A DNA stretch of 64,000 bases from Sphaerothrix gracilis (lineage in GTDB: Bacteria > Cyanobacteriota > Cyanobacteriia > Phormidesmidales > Phormidesmidaceae): contig NZ_JASATW010000003.1 of assembly GCF_030405905.1 (NCBI RefSeq), forward strand, positions 1 through 64,000. The letters run 5' to 3'. How positions within the stretch are numbered: the first letter of the stretch is position 1; every line of letters begins with the position of its first letter. A model generated the notes under the pieces. That model was not told the origin of the DNA. It saw only the letters and a program-made list of their open reading frames with translations, and did no database searches. Positions 36,756 to 43,125 of this stretch are shown here, piece after piece. The translations under genes were made by a program, and so were the position numbers.

Positions 36756-37184
36756 TTACCAGCGCACCGCAGTACTGCCGGGGCCATGCTGGACGACCAT
36801 CAGTAGCCCCCCCACGATCGCCAGGTTTTTCATCAGCATGATCTGCTGCATTGGGTCAGCAAAATCTGTGTGAAAGATGAGAGTGGCAATAAGGGTAAAT
36901 ACAATTAGAGCGATCGCACCTAGCCGCGCTCTATAGCCCAGCAGCAATGACAGCCCGCCCCCCAGCTCTACAGCAATAGCCGCAATCAGAAATAGCGAGG
37001 TCAATGGCATTCCGTAAGCTTGCATATACCCTTCGGTGCCGCCGAAGTTGAAAATTTTGCTCACGCCTGACCAGAGAAATAAACCAGAGAGCAAAATGCG
37101 AGCGACGAGAGGAACATGGTTGCGGGTGGCATACAGTCCGGTGGCAGGGGGGCTGGGAGGAATATCAGAAACACGAATACGCAT
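36756..37184 (-). CDS. DoxX-family membrane protein
   Basis: The 142-aa protein has four hydrophobic helices, with VARILLSGLFLWSGVSKIFNF (TM1 signature of DoxX), LFLIAAIAVELGGGLSLLLGYRAR and MLMKNLAIVGGLLMVV. AAAGGAG lies 6 nt before the ATG. DoxX proteins include the Bacillus MhqP/CatD group that takes part in quinone resistance. It follows the CDGSH gene by 50 bp and precedes the dioxygenase, consistent with a single operon under the upstream MarR gene. Confidence 0.88.
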   Translation of the reverse strand: MRIRVSDIPPSPPATGLYATRNHVPLVARILLSGLFLWSGVSKIFNFGGTEGYMQAYGMPLTSLFLIAAIAVELGGGLSLLLGYRARLGAIALIVFTLIATLIFHTDFADPMQQIMLMKNLAIVGGLLMVVQHGPGSTAVRW

Positions 37185-37234
37185 AGCTAACTCCTTTGGG
37201 TAAATACTGTTTGATTGCGTACAAATGGGGAAAT

Positions 37235-37429
37235 CTAAACCTGGGGTGTTTCAACTTCAATCTGCTTGGGACTTTCTAGCTCTAGGGTGAGCGGTTGAAA
37301 TGGTGTACCTGCATGAGAACCGTCGCAGTGAGGCTGATGACGCGATCGCCCGCAGGCGCAAATCCAGTAGGTACCAGCCTCTAAGGTCAGTACGTGGCGG
37401 GCGGCATCGGCCGAAGAAGTCTGAGTCAT
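37235..37429 (-). CDS. CDGSH-type iron-sulfur protein
   Basis: A 64-aa protein with CACGRSRHQPHCDGSHAG (residues about 24-41), the full CDGSH ligand set C-x-C-x(n)-C-(S/D)-G-S-H that binds a 2Fe-2S cluster with one His ligand, related to mitoNEET. AAGGAG precedes the ATG. Small stand-alone members are electron-transfer or redox-sensing proteins. It is the first gene of the DoxX-dioxygenase operon, and two palindromes lie within 85 bp upstream. Confidence 0.92.
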   Translation of the reverse strand: MTQTSSADAARHVLTLEAGTYWICACGRSRHQPHCDGSHAGTPFQPLTLELESPKQIEVETPQV

Positions 37430-37455
37430 AATGGCTCCTTGTTCTATATAAAACT

Positions 37456-37469
37456 GTTTGAATCCAAAC
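37456..37469. promoter_or_regulatory. MarR operator-like palindrome, site 1
   Basis: GTTTG-AATC-CAAAC, a perfect 5-4-5 inverted repeat, 26 bp upstream of the CDGSH start codon. The same half-sites recur at 37499-37512 and, with one mismatch, at 38018-38031. Repetition at both promoters next to a MarR gene makes an operator the best reading; binding is inferred. Confidence 0.55.
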
Positions 37470-37498
37470 TTTATGCCAATGTTATAGCACGGCTTTTA

Positions 37499-37512
37499 GT
37501 TTGAGTGCAAAC
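37499..37512. promoter_or_regulatory. MarR operator-like palindrome, site 2
   Basis: GTTTG-AGTG-CAAAC, identical half-sites and spacing to the site 43 bp away at 37456. It lies between the MarR stop (37526) and the CDGSH start (37429). The centre-to-centre distance is 43 bp, about four helical turns, so cooperative dimer binding is possible. Confidence 0.55.
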
Positions 37513-37525
37513 AATTTTGTTGATT

Positions 37526-38005
37526 TTAGGAGAAAGCGCGCCGCAGCTTGCTGAGTAGGATGCGCAAAATCTCTAGTTCAGAAGGTTCAAGCTGCTCAAA
37601 GCGGATTTTGAGGTGGGCTACATGCTGGGGGAAGACCTGTTGAAAAACCGCTTCCCCTGCTGGCGTCAGCGCCACAATAAAGCTGCGGCGGTTGTCAGCG
37701 GGCACCTCACGCCTGACTAGCCGTTTTTTCTCTAGGCGATCGATAATGCCAGTAAGGGTGCCTTTTGTCACTAATGTTTTAGCGGCGACTTCTCCCATGC
37801 TCAGACCCTGAGTCCCGCCTAGCGTCGCAATCACGTCAAATTGAGAAGGGGTCAGGTCTAGCTGTCGCACGTGGCTGTCTGAGTAGGCGGCAAATGCCTG
37901 ATAGGCTCTGACTAGCTCTCGCATGGTGGGCATGAACGGCTCACTGACGGCCTCAGCCACCGAATCGAGCTGAGAATTTGACGAAGGGGATGAATCGGCA
38001 ACCAT
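37526..38005 (-). CDS. MarR-family transcriptional regulator
   Basis: The 159-aa protein (ATG at 38005; a frame reading further to a TTG at 38080 has no ribosome-binding site) has the MarR winged helix-turn-helix: LDLTPSQFDVIATLG, LSMGEVAAKTLVTKGTLTGIIDRLEKKRLVRR (recognition helix) and ADNRRSFIVALTPAG (wing). No conserved sensing cysteine is evident in the mature frame. The gene lies upstream of the CDGSH-DoxX-dioxygenase operon on the same strand and likely represses it and itself; similar quinone-responsive circuits exist in Firmicutes (MhqR). The divergent Mut7-C gene shares the promoter region. Confidence 0.9.
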   Translation of the reverse strand: MVADSSPSSNSQLDSVAEAVSEPFMPTMRELVRAYQAFAAYSDSHVRQLDLTPSQFDVIATLGGTQGLSMGEVAAKTLVTKGTLTGIIDRLEKKRLVRREVPADNRRSFIVALTPAGEAVFQQVFPQHVAHLKIRFEQLEPSELEILRILLSKLRRAFS

Positions 38006-38017
38006 AGCTAACAAACA

Positions 38018-38031
38018 GTCTGTTCTCAAAC
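38018..38031. promoter_or_regulatory. Operator-like palindrome upstream of the MarR gene
   Basis: GTCTG-TTCT-CAAAC, one mismatch from the GTTTG-N4-CAAAC pattern at sites 1 and 2. It lies 13 bp upstream of the MarR ATG in the 89-bp divergent spacer. It overlaps AACAG-T-CTGTT (38014-38024), and CAAACAG occurs twice 15 bp apart, so autoregulation is a natural reading. Confidence 0.5.
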
Positions 38032-38094
38032 AGTTATAGCAAATCGGCGTTTTGGCTTCCCGACCTGTTTTTGTGCTCAAAATTCGCTTCTAGT

Positions 38095-38847
38095 ATGTCT
38101 TCTCTTTCCTTACGCTTCTACGGCAGCCTCAACGACTTTTTGCCGACAGAAAAGCGGCAAGTCCGTTTTAGCCATCGGCCCAAGCAATCTTCAACGGTCA
38201 AAGACACAATTGAGTCTTTGGGGGTTCCCCATCCCGAAATTGACCTAATTCTGGTGAACGATCGCTCTGTAGACTTTAGCTACCTAGTACAGGTGGGCGA
38301 TCGCATCAGCGTTTTTCCTCGCTTCCAGCACCTAGATATTTCCAGCGTTTCCCGCGTTCAGCCCGCGCCGCTGCCGGAACCGCGCTTTGTCCTAGACGTG
38401 CATTTGGGCAAGCTCGCTACCTACCTGCGCCTGCTGGGCTTTGATATTCGCTATGCCAATCACTGCGACGATGCCACCCTGGCTCAGATTGCCAGCGATG
38501 AGCAGCGTATTTTGCTGACCCGCGATCGCGGCTTGCTCAAGCGCAGTTTAGTAACGCACGGCTACTGCGTCCGCCATGACGATCCGCTAGAGCAGGTGAG
38601 CGAAATTCTCAGCCGCTTTGACTTGTTTGAGGCGATCGCCCCGTTTGAGCGCTGCCTGCGCTGTAACGGTCAGCTTCAGCCAGTGGAAAAAGCGCAGGTG
38701 AGCGATCGCCTGCCGCCCCTGACCCGCCAGTATTACGATGAGTTCTACCAGTGTCAGTCCTGTCAGCAGGTCTACTGGAAAGGGGCCCACTACGCACCGC
38801 TACAGCAAATTGTGCAGCAGATGACGACGCTGCGCAGTAACTCATAG
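38095..38847 (+). CDS. Mut7-C RNase domain protein with N-terminal ubiquitin-like domain
   Basis: From the ATG at 38095 the protein has 250 aa (TTG at 38071 rejected). Residues 1-80 look like a ThiS/MoaD-like ubiquitin fold (LSLRFYGSLNDFL ... VGDRISVFPRF). Residues about 95-180 are the PIN-like Mut7-C domain (FVLDVHLGKLATYLRLLGFDIRY, LLTRDRGLLKR), with a Zn ribbon (CLRCNGQLQ...CQSCQQVYWKG) at the end. This fusion is known from bacteria; Mut7-C is predicted to be an RNase. Substrate unknown. Confidence 0.88.
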   Translation: MSSLSLRFYGSLNDFLPTEKRQVRFSHRPKQSSTVKDTIESLGVPHPEIDLILVNDRSVDFSYLVQVGDRISVFPRFQHLDISSVSRVQPAPLPEPRFVLDVHLGKLATYLRLLGFDIRYANHCDDATLAQIASDEQRILLTRDRGLLKRSLVTHGYCVRHDDPLEQVSEILSRFDLFEAIAPFERCLRCNGQLQPVEKAQVSDRLPPLTRQYYDEFYQCQSCQQVYWKGAHYAPLQQIVQQMTTLRSNS

Positions 38848-38958
38848 GCATTACAGCCGCCACAGTTGCAGCCCAGTCCTGCTATTGCGGCGGCGGGTCT
38901 GGCTAAGCTTTGCCTAACACTGCCATAATCAAATCAAATTAAATATTGCTAAAACACT

Positions 38959-38978
38959 ATGATTAAATAAATAATCAT
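38959..38978. promoter_or_regulatory. AT-rich palindrome upstream of mrp operon
   Basis: ATGATTA (38959-38965), AATAAA, then TAATCAT (38972-38978): a perfect 7-bp inverted repeat with a 6-bp centre, 62 bp before the mrpC ATG in an AT-rich 193-bp spacer. It could be an operator. A terminator for the upstream Mut7-C gene is less likely because the stem is all A/T except one pair per arm. Confidence 0.4.
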
Positions 38979-39040
38979 TTACTTTTATCTATTAAGATAG
39001 ATTAAACGCGATCGCGCTTTTTCTGCTTTTGAGTACTGTC

Positions 39041-39376
39041 ATGTTAGAAGCCTGCGTCTTTGCCACCGTCCTCTGTGGATTTTTCGGCATCATCTTCAAG
39101 CAAAACCTAATGATGAAAATCATCGCGATGGACGTGATGAGTACCGGCGTCATTGCCTTTTACGTGCTGGTGGCGGCACGGGGTGGCATAGTGACGCCCA
39201 TCGTCACCGAAAAGCCCGTTGTAGCCTATGCCGATCCGGTGCCCCAAGCCGTGATTTTGACCGCCATTGTCATCGGCTTTTCCATTCAGGCCCTGATGCT
39301 CGTCGGTGTCATGAAGCTAGCCCACAACCATCCCACCCTGGAAACCCGCGAGATTGAGCAGAGCAATACGCCATGA
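39041..39376 (+). CDS. mrpC: Mrp antiporter subunit C (NuoK-like)
   Basis: The 111-aa membrane protein (ATG at 39041; a TTG at 39029 was dropped) has three helices. LEACVFATVLCGFFGIIFKQNLMMKIIAMDVMSTGV is typical of the MrpC/NuoK family, and AVILTAIVIGFSIQALML forms the last helix. It is one of the membrane subunits of the Mrp-type Na+(K+)/H+ antiporter. It is first in the operon: its TGA overlaps the ATG of the next gene (ATGA, 39373). The only promoter room is the AT-rich spacer before it. Confidence 0.9.
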   Translation: MLEACVFATVLCGFFGIIFKQNLMMKIIAMDVMSTGVIAFYVLVAARGGIVTPIVTEKPVVAYADPVPQAVILTAIVIGFSIQALMLVGVMKLAHNHPTLETREIEQSNTP

Positions 39377-40806
39377 CCGCTTTCACCATTGCCTGGGCAG
39401 TGCTGCCCTTTTTGATTGGCTTCAGCATCTACCTGCTGCCCCAACTAGGGCGGGGGCTGGCTCTGAGCATGGCGGTCATTTCCGCCGCCTATGCGGGACA
39501 GATTTTTTGGCAGCGATCGCCCCTAACTTTGCAGCTTTTAGACAGCTTCGGTGTCACCCTAGCGATTGACTCACTCAGCGGCTTTTTCATTTTGACCAAT
39601 GCCCTAGTGACCGCCGCCGTCGTGTTCTACTGCTGGGGCAGTGACAAATCAGCCTTTTTCTACCTGCAGGCGATTATTCTGCACGGCAGCGTCAATGCCA
39701 CCTTTATCTGCGCTGACTTTATCAGCCTGTATGTGGCCCTGGAGGTCATCAGCATCGCCGCCTTTTTGCTCATTGCTTATCCCCGCAGCGATCGCGCCGT
39801 TTGGGTGGGGCTGCGCTATCTGTTTGTCAGCAATACGGCCATGCTGTTCTATCTGGTGGGGGCGGCGCTGGTGTATCAGTCGAATAACTCCTTTGCCTTT
39901 GCCGGACTAGACCAAGCGCCTGTAGAAGCCGTGGCCCTGATTTTCCTGGGGCTGCTGGCGAAAGGGGGGATTTTCGTTTCTGGGCTGTGGCTGCCGCTGA
40001 CTCACTCTGAGTCGGAGTCTCCCGTCTCGGCCTTGCTCTCAGGGGTGGTGGTAAAAGCGGGGATATTCCCCCTAGCTCGCTTTGCCCTGATGTTTGAGTC
40101 GATTGATCCGCTGGTACGGCTCTTTGGCGCGGGCACAGCGCTGTTGGGCGTGGGCTATGCCGTGTTTGAAAAAGACACCAAGCGCATGCTGGCCTTTCAC
40201 ACCATTTCCCAGTTGGGCTTTATTCTAGCCGCGCCGGAGGTGGGCGGGTTCTATGCCCTCACCCACGGCCTCGTGAAAGCGGCCCTATTTTTGACGGCAG
40301 GCAATCTATCGAGTCGGAGCTTCAAGGTGCTGCACCATCAGCCGATTCATACCCCCATTTGGATTGCCCTAGCGATCGCCAGCTTTTCTATCTCCGGCTT
40401 TCCTCTCTTGTCTGGGTTTGGAGCCAAGGTGCTGACGATGAAAAATTTGCTGCCCTGGCAGGTAATTGGCATGAATCTAGCGGCGTTGGGGACGGCAATT
40501 TCCTTTGCCAAGTTTATTTTTCTGCCCCACGAGGCCAAGCCCGCCCAGGCGGCTAAACCAGGATTTTGGCTAGCGGTGGGGCTGCTGCTGGGCGGCCTGG
40601 TGATAGCTAACGTTGTCTACTACGAAGCCTATTCGCTAGCAAATATTGTCAAGCCGTTGGTGACGATTGCTCTAGGCTGGCTGGCCTACTGGCTGGTTTT
40701 CCGCCGGGTGACGCTCAAGCTGCCGCGACTGCTGGAGCAGTTTGATCACCTGATTGGGGTGATGAGTCTGGTAACGGCGCTGCTGTTTTGGATGGTGCTG
40801 GCATGA
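39373..40806 (+). CDS. mrpD: Mrp antiporter subunit D (NuoN/ND-like proton channel)
   Basis: The 477-aa protein has about fourteen hydrophobic helices and the proton-antiporter core of the NuoM/N family: ALEVISIAAFLLIAYP (Glu in TM5), GLLAKGGIFVSGLWLPLTHSESESPVSALLSGVVVKAGIFPLAR (TM7-8, conserved Lys) and KRMLAFHTISQLGFI (His of TM9-10). Most cyanobacterial mrp operons I know carry two such genes; only one is present here. Overlaps with both neighbours are ATGA. Confidence 0.92.
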   Translation: MTAFTIAWAVLPFLIGFSIYLLPQLGRGLALSMAVISAAYAGQIFWQRSPLTLQLLDSFGVTLAIDSLSGFFILTNALVTAAVVFYCWGSDKSAFFYLQAIILHGSVNATFICADFISLYVALEVISIAAFLLIAYPRSDRAVWVGLRYLFVSNTAMLFYLVGAALVYQSNNSFAFAGLDQAPVEAVALIFLGLLAKGGIFVSGLWLPLTHSESESPVSALLSGVVVKAGIFPLARFALMFESIDPLVRLFGAGTALLGVGYAVFEKDTKRMLAFHTISQLGFILAAPEVGGFYALTHGLVKAALFLTAGNLSSRSFKVLHHQPIHTPIWIALAIASFSISGFPLLSGFGAKVLTMKNLLPWQVIGMNLAALGTAISFAKFIFLPHEAKPAQAAKPGFWLAVGLLLGGLVIANVVYYEAYSLANIVKPLVTIALGWLAYWLVFRRVTLKLPRLLEQFDHLIGVMSLVTALLFWMVLA

Positions 40807-41201
40807 TTGGCTATTTAAATCTCATCTTACGACTGACCATTTGGTTCTTGCTCACAGCCGATCTGAGCTGGGCCAATATCCTGATTGGGGTGAGCGTAGC
40901 GCTGCTGCTGCCGCGAGGCTACACGGCTCCGGGTAGGCTCCAGGACTGGCTGCGATCGCTGGGCGAAACTCTTGTCGCCATTCCCCAAGCCTACAAAGAA
41001 GCGGTGGAAATTATCCTGCGTCCCCACCGCCACGAGGAAATCACCGTAGAGCGGGTCAAACCCCAGCGGACACCGGGGCTAATTTTTCTAGACATTTTTC
41101 TAATTACATTCACCCCCAAAACCATTGCCCTGCAGTATCAGGAAGACGGCTGGTACACCGTGCACTGGATTCGTCGGAAGCGGCGTCGGAGGTCAAGATG
41201 A
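40803..41201 (+). CDS. mrpE: Mrp antiporter subunit E
   Basis: This 132-aa protein starts at the ATG at 40803, overlapping mrpD as ATGA. It has two N-terminal helices (LNLILRLTIWFLLTADLSWANILIGVSVALLLPRG) and a cytoplasmic tail ending in a basic RRKRRRRSR. This matches the MrpE/MnhE family. It is required for assembly or activity of the antiporter complex. Its stop overlaps mrpF as ATGA. Confidence 0.9.
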   Translation: MIGYLNLILRLTIWFLLTADLSWANILIGVSVALLLPRGYTAPGRLQDWLRSLGETLVAIPQAYKEAVEIILRPHRHEEITVERVKPQRTPGLIFLDIFLITFTPKTIALQYQEDGWYTVHWIRRKRRRRSR

Positions 41202-41449
41202 ACCTGATTTTGCTAGCAATGATCGTGGCCTTGCTCATTCCAATTTATGAAGCCTGGCGGGATAACGATATTTGGCAAAAAATGCTGGCCTTCGCCAGTA
41301 TCGCCACCAAGACCTCAATCATGATTCTGGTGGTTTCTGTCTTTCGCGATGACTGGATGATTGGCGTGGTCGGCGTAATTATTCTCAGCGTAGGCAATGC
41401 GGCCCTGATGCTGCTGGCCCATATTCTCAAACGGTTGAACGAAGTATGA
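41198..41449 (+). CDS. mrpF: Mrp antiporter subunit F
   Basis: An 83-aa protein with three hydrophobic segments, including the conserved D near 24 (AWRDNDIWQKMLAFASIATKT) and IGVVGVIILSVGNAALMLLA. Length and pattern match MrpF/MnhF. It overlaps mrpE and mrpG by ATGA at both ends, consistent with coupled translation of the complex. Confidence 0.85.
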   Translation: MNLILLAMIVALLIPIYEAWRDNDIWQKMLAFASIATKTSIMILVVSVFRDDWMIGVVGVIILSVGNAALMLLAHILKRLNEV

Positions 41450-41724
41450 TCAACACCCTCAGCTATTTCTGCATTGGCGTTGGCCTGGTGTTTTGGCTTT
41501 GGGGCACTTGGCCTCTCCTGGGCGATCGCTCCGTCCTGTTTAAGCTCCACAGCCTCTCGGTAGCCGACACCCTCGGCTCTATGCTCATTGTCCTGGGGCT
41601 GCTGCTAAAAATTCCGCGTGAGTGGCCCCTGCTGCTGCTGGCCCTAATCTCGCTTGCCATTTGGAACACGGTGCTGGGCTACGTGCTGGCCTACTGCGCC
41701 AACGGGAGGAACTATGGACGATAG
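41446..41724 (+). CDS. mrpG: Mrp antiporter subunit G
   Basis: The 92-aa protein has three helices and the MrpG/MnhG pattern GVGLVFWLWGTWPLL and FKLHSLSVADTLGSMLIVLGLLL. The last 11 bp overlap the next gene, whose GGGAGGA ribosome-binding site lies inside mrpG (41704-41710). Confidence 0.88.
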   Translation: MINTLSYFCIGVGLVFWLWGTWPLLGDRSVLFKLHSLSVADTLGSMLIVLGLLLKIPREWPLLLLALISLAIWNTVLGYVLAYCANGRNYGR

Positions 41725-42277
41725 CTATCTCTATATCATCGTGGCGCTGCTGCCGCTGACGGCCTGTATGTTGATTACCCAGGTCAATCCCTATCACGCC
41801 CTGGTGATTCGCGGCATCCTGGGGGCAGTCGCAGCCCTGGTGTATGCGGTGCTGGGAGCGGCGGATGTGGCCCTGACGGAGGCACTGGTGGGGACGCTGC
41901 TCGCTATTACCCTGTACGCGGTGGCGGTGCGATCGTCTCTAGTGATGCGGCTGGGTGTCTACCAGAACATCTCTGGGTCGTCCCTGCTGAGCAGCCCTGA
42001 CTTTGAGACCCTGCTCAACTATCTGCGCGAGCGACTGAAGCCTTACCATATGCGGCTGGAACTGGTGCCTTATGACAGTCAGCAGAGCTTGCAGCAGGCG
42101 CTAAAGGATAGGGACGTGCACGCTGTTTGCACTCAGATTGAAACCGCTGCAGAAACTGCCTATCAAACTGCCGTTCGCACTCCCCGCCTCTACGAGATTT
42201 TACAAGGCGAACTGCCCGTGACGGCAACCCGCCTAATCTATGTCAATCCGGCTGAAGCTGAGGAGGAAGCGCGATGA
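41714..42277 (+). CDS. Mrp-associated DUF4040 subunit (short MrpA-like, MbhD domain)
   Basis: The ATG at 41714 is preceded by GGGAGGA, giving 187 aa; a frame reading 60 bp further upstream would lie inside mrpG. The N-terminal three helices with GAADVALTEALVGTLLAITLYAVAVR match the MbhD/DUF4040 segment, the C-terminal part of MrpA in classical systems. Residues about 100-187 form a soluble extension ending in acidic AEAEEEAR. It is thus the short MrpA-type subunit of cyanobacterial Mrp operons. It overlaps the next gene by ATGA (42274). Confidence 0.85.
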   Translation: MDDSYLYIIVALLPLTACMLITQVNPYHALVIRGILGAVAALVYAVLGAADVALTEALVGTLLAITLYAVAVRSSLVMRLGVYQNISGSSLLSSPDFETLLNYLRERLKPYHMRLELVPYDSQQSLQQALKDRDVHAVCTQIETAAETAYQTAVRTPRLYEILQGELPVTATRLIYVNPAEAEEEAR

Positions 42278-42936
42278 AGTGGCTTTATATTGTCGCGGGT
42301 ATGGCCTTGTATCTCAAAATGCTGGTGATGCCTGATTTGATTGCGGCAGCACCCGATAGCTCAGCCGTTAAGCTAATCGTGCAGGAAAGCGGCGTACCCA
42401 ATGCTGTATCCGGCATTATCTTTAGAAATCGTCTGTACGACACCCTATTTGAGGTGGTGGTGTTTACGATCGCGGTGATGGGGGTGCGGTTTTTGCTCGC
42501 GGATGAAAAGCCCTCTGCTATTATTCACCAGTTCAGCGATCATCCTTCGATTGTCCTGGCGCGGCTGGGGGCAACGATCGCCTCTTTGGTCAGCATTGAA
42601 CTAGCAATTCGCGGTCATCTCAGTCCTGGTGGGGGCTTTGCGGCGGGGGTAGCGGGGGGAACAGCGATCGGCCTGGTGGCGATTACGTCGTCTTCAGAGT
42701 GGATGCAGGGAATCTATCAGCGCTGGCACGCTTCGCGGTGGGAGAAGGTGTCGGTGCTGGTTTTTCTGGTGTTGGCGGCGCTGACGCTAGCGGGCTTGGA
42801 GCTGCCTCAGGGTGAGTTGGGGGCACTGCTCAGCGGCGGGGTGATTCCGTTGCTTAATATTCTGGTGGCAGTCAAGGTGGCGCTGGGGTCGTGGGCGGTG
42901 ATTTTGATGTTCATTCACTACCGAGGGCTGCTGTAG
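42274..42936 (+). CDS. mrpB: Mrp antiporter subunit B (MnhB-like)
   Basis: The 220-aa protein has an N-terminal MbhE-like part (VSGIIFRNRLYDTLFEVVVFTIAVMGV) and a MnhB domain with IELAIRGHLSPGGGFAAGVAGGTAIGL, the signature GHxSPGGGFxxGxxxG. It is the last gene of the operon (C-D-E-F-G-A'-B). The convergent fadE ends 189 bp beyond. The complex exchanges Na+ or K+ for H+ and also supports bicarbonate/salt tolerance in other cyanobacteria. Confidence 0.9.
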   Translation: MKWLYIVAGMALYLKMLVMPDLIAAAPDSSAVKLIVQESGVPNAVSGIIFRNRLYDTLFEVVVFTIAVMGVRFLLADEKPSAIIHQFSDHPSIVLARLGATIASLVSIELAIRGHLSPGGGFAAGVAGGTAIGLVAITSSSEWMQGIYQRWHASRWEKVSVLVFLVLAALTLAGLELPQGELGALLSGGVIPLLNILVAVKVALGSWAVILMFIHYRGLL

Positions 42937-43125
42937 GCGGTTGGAGGACGGGCTAGATCAGGTTTAGTAGAGAGTCTTTCGCGTTAACCTGGGTGACTAA
43001 CCAAACCTGCCCTTACGGTTGCCTTATCATCAGTGAGAATCTCACCAGTTAAGCTTTATCCAAGGGATGTAAAGTTCAAGGAAAACGTTGCTGTCGCGGT
43101 TTAAAGCGTCGTTAGGAAATGCCCC

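Noticed and set aside
42937..43125. tRNA-like or terminator structure between mrpB and fadE
   Set aside because: CAGGTTT/AAACCTG and GTGAGA/TCTCAC can pair, but there is no cloverleaf and no T-run.
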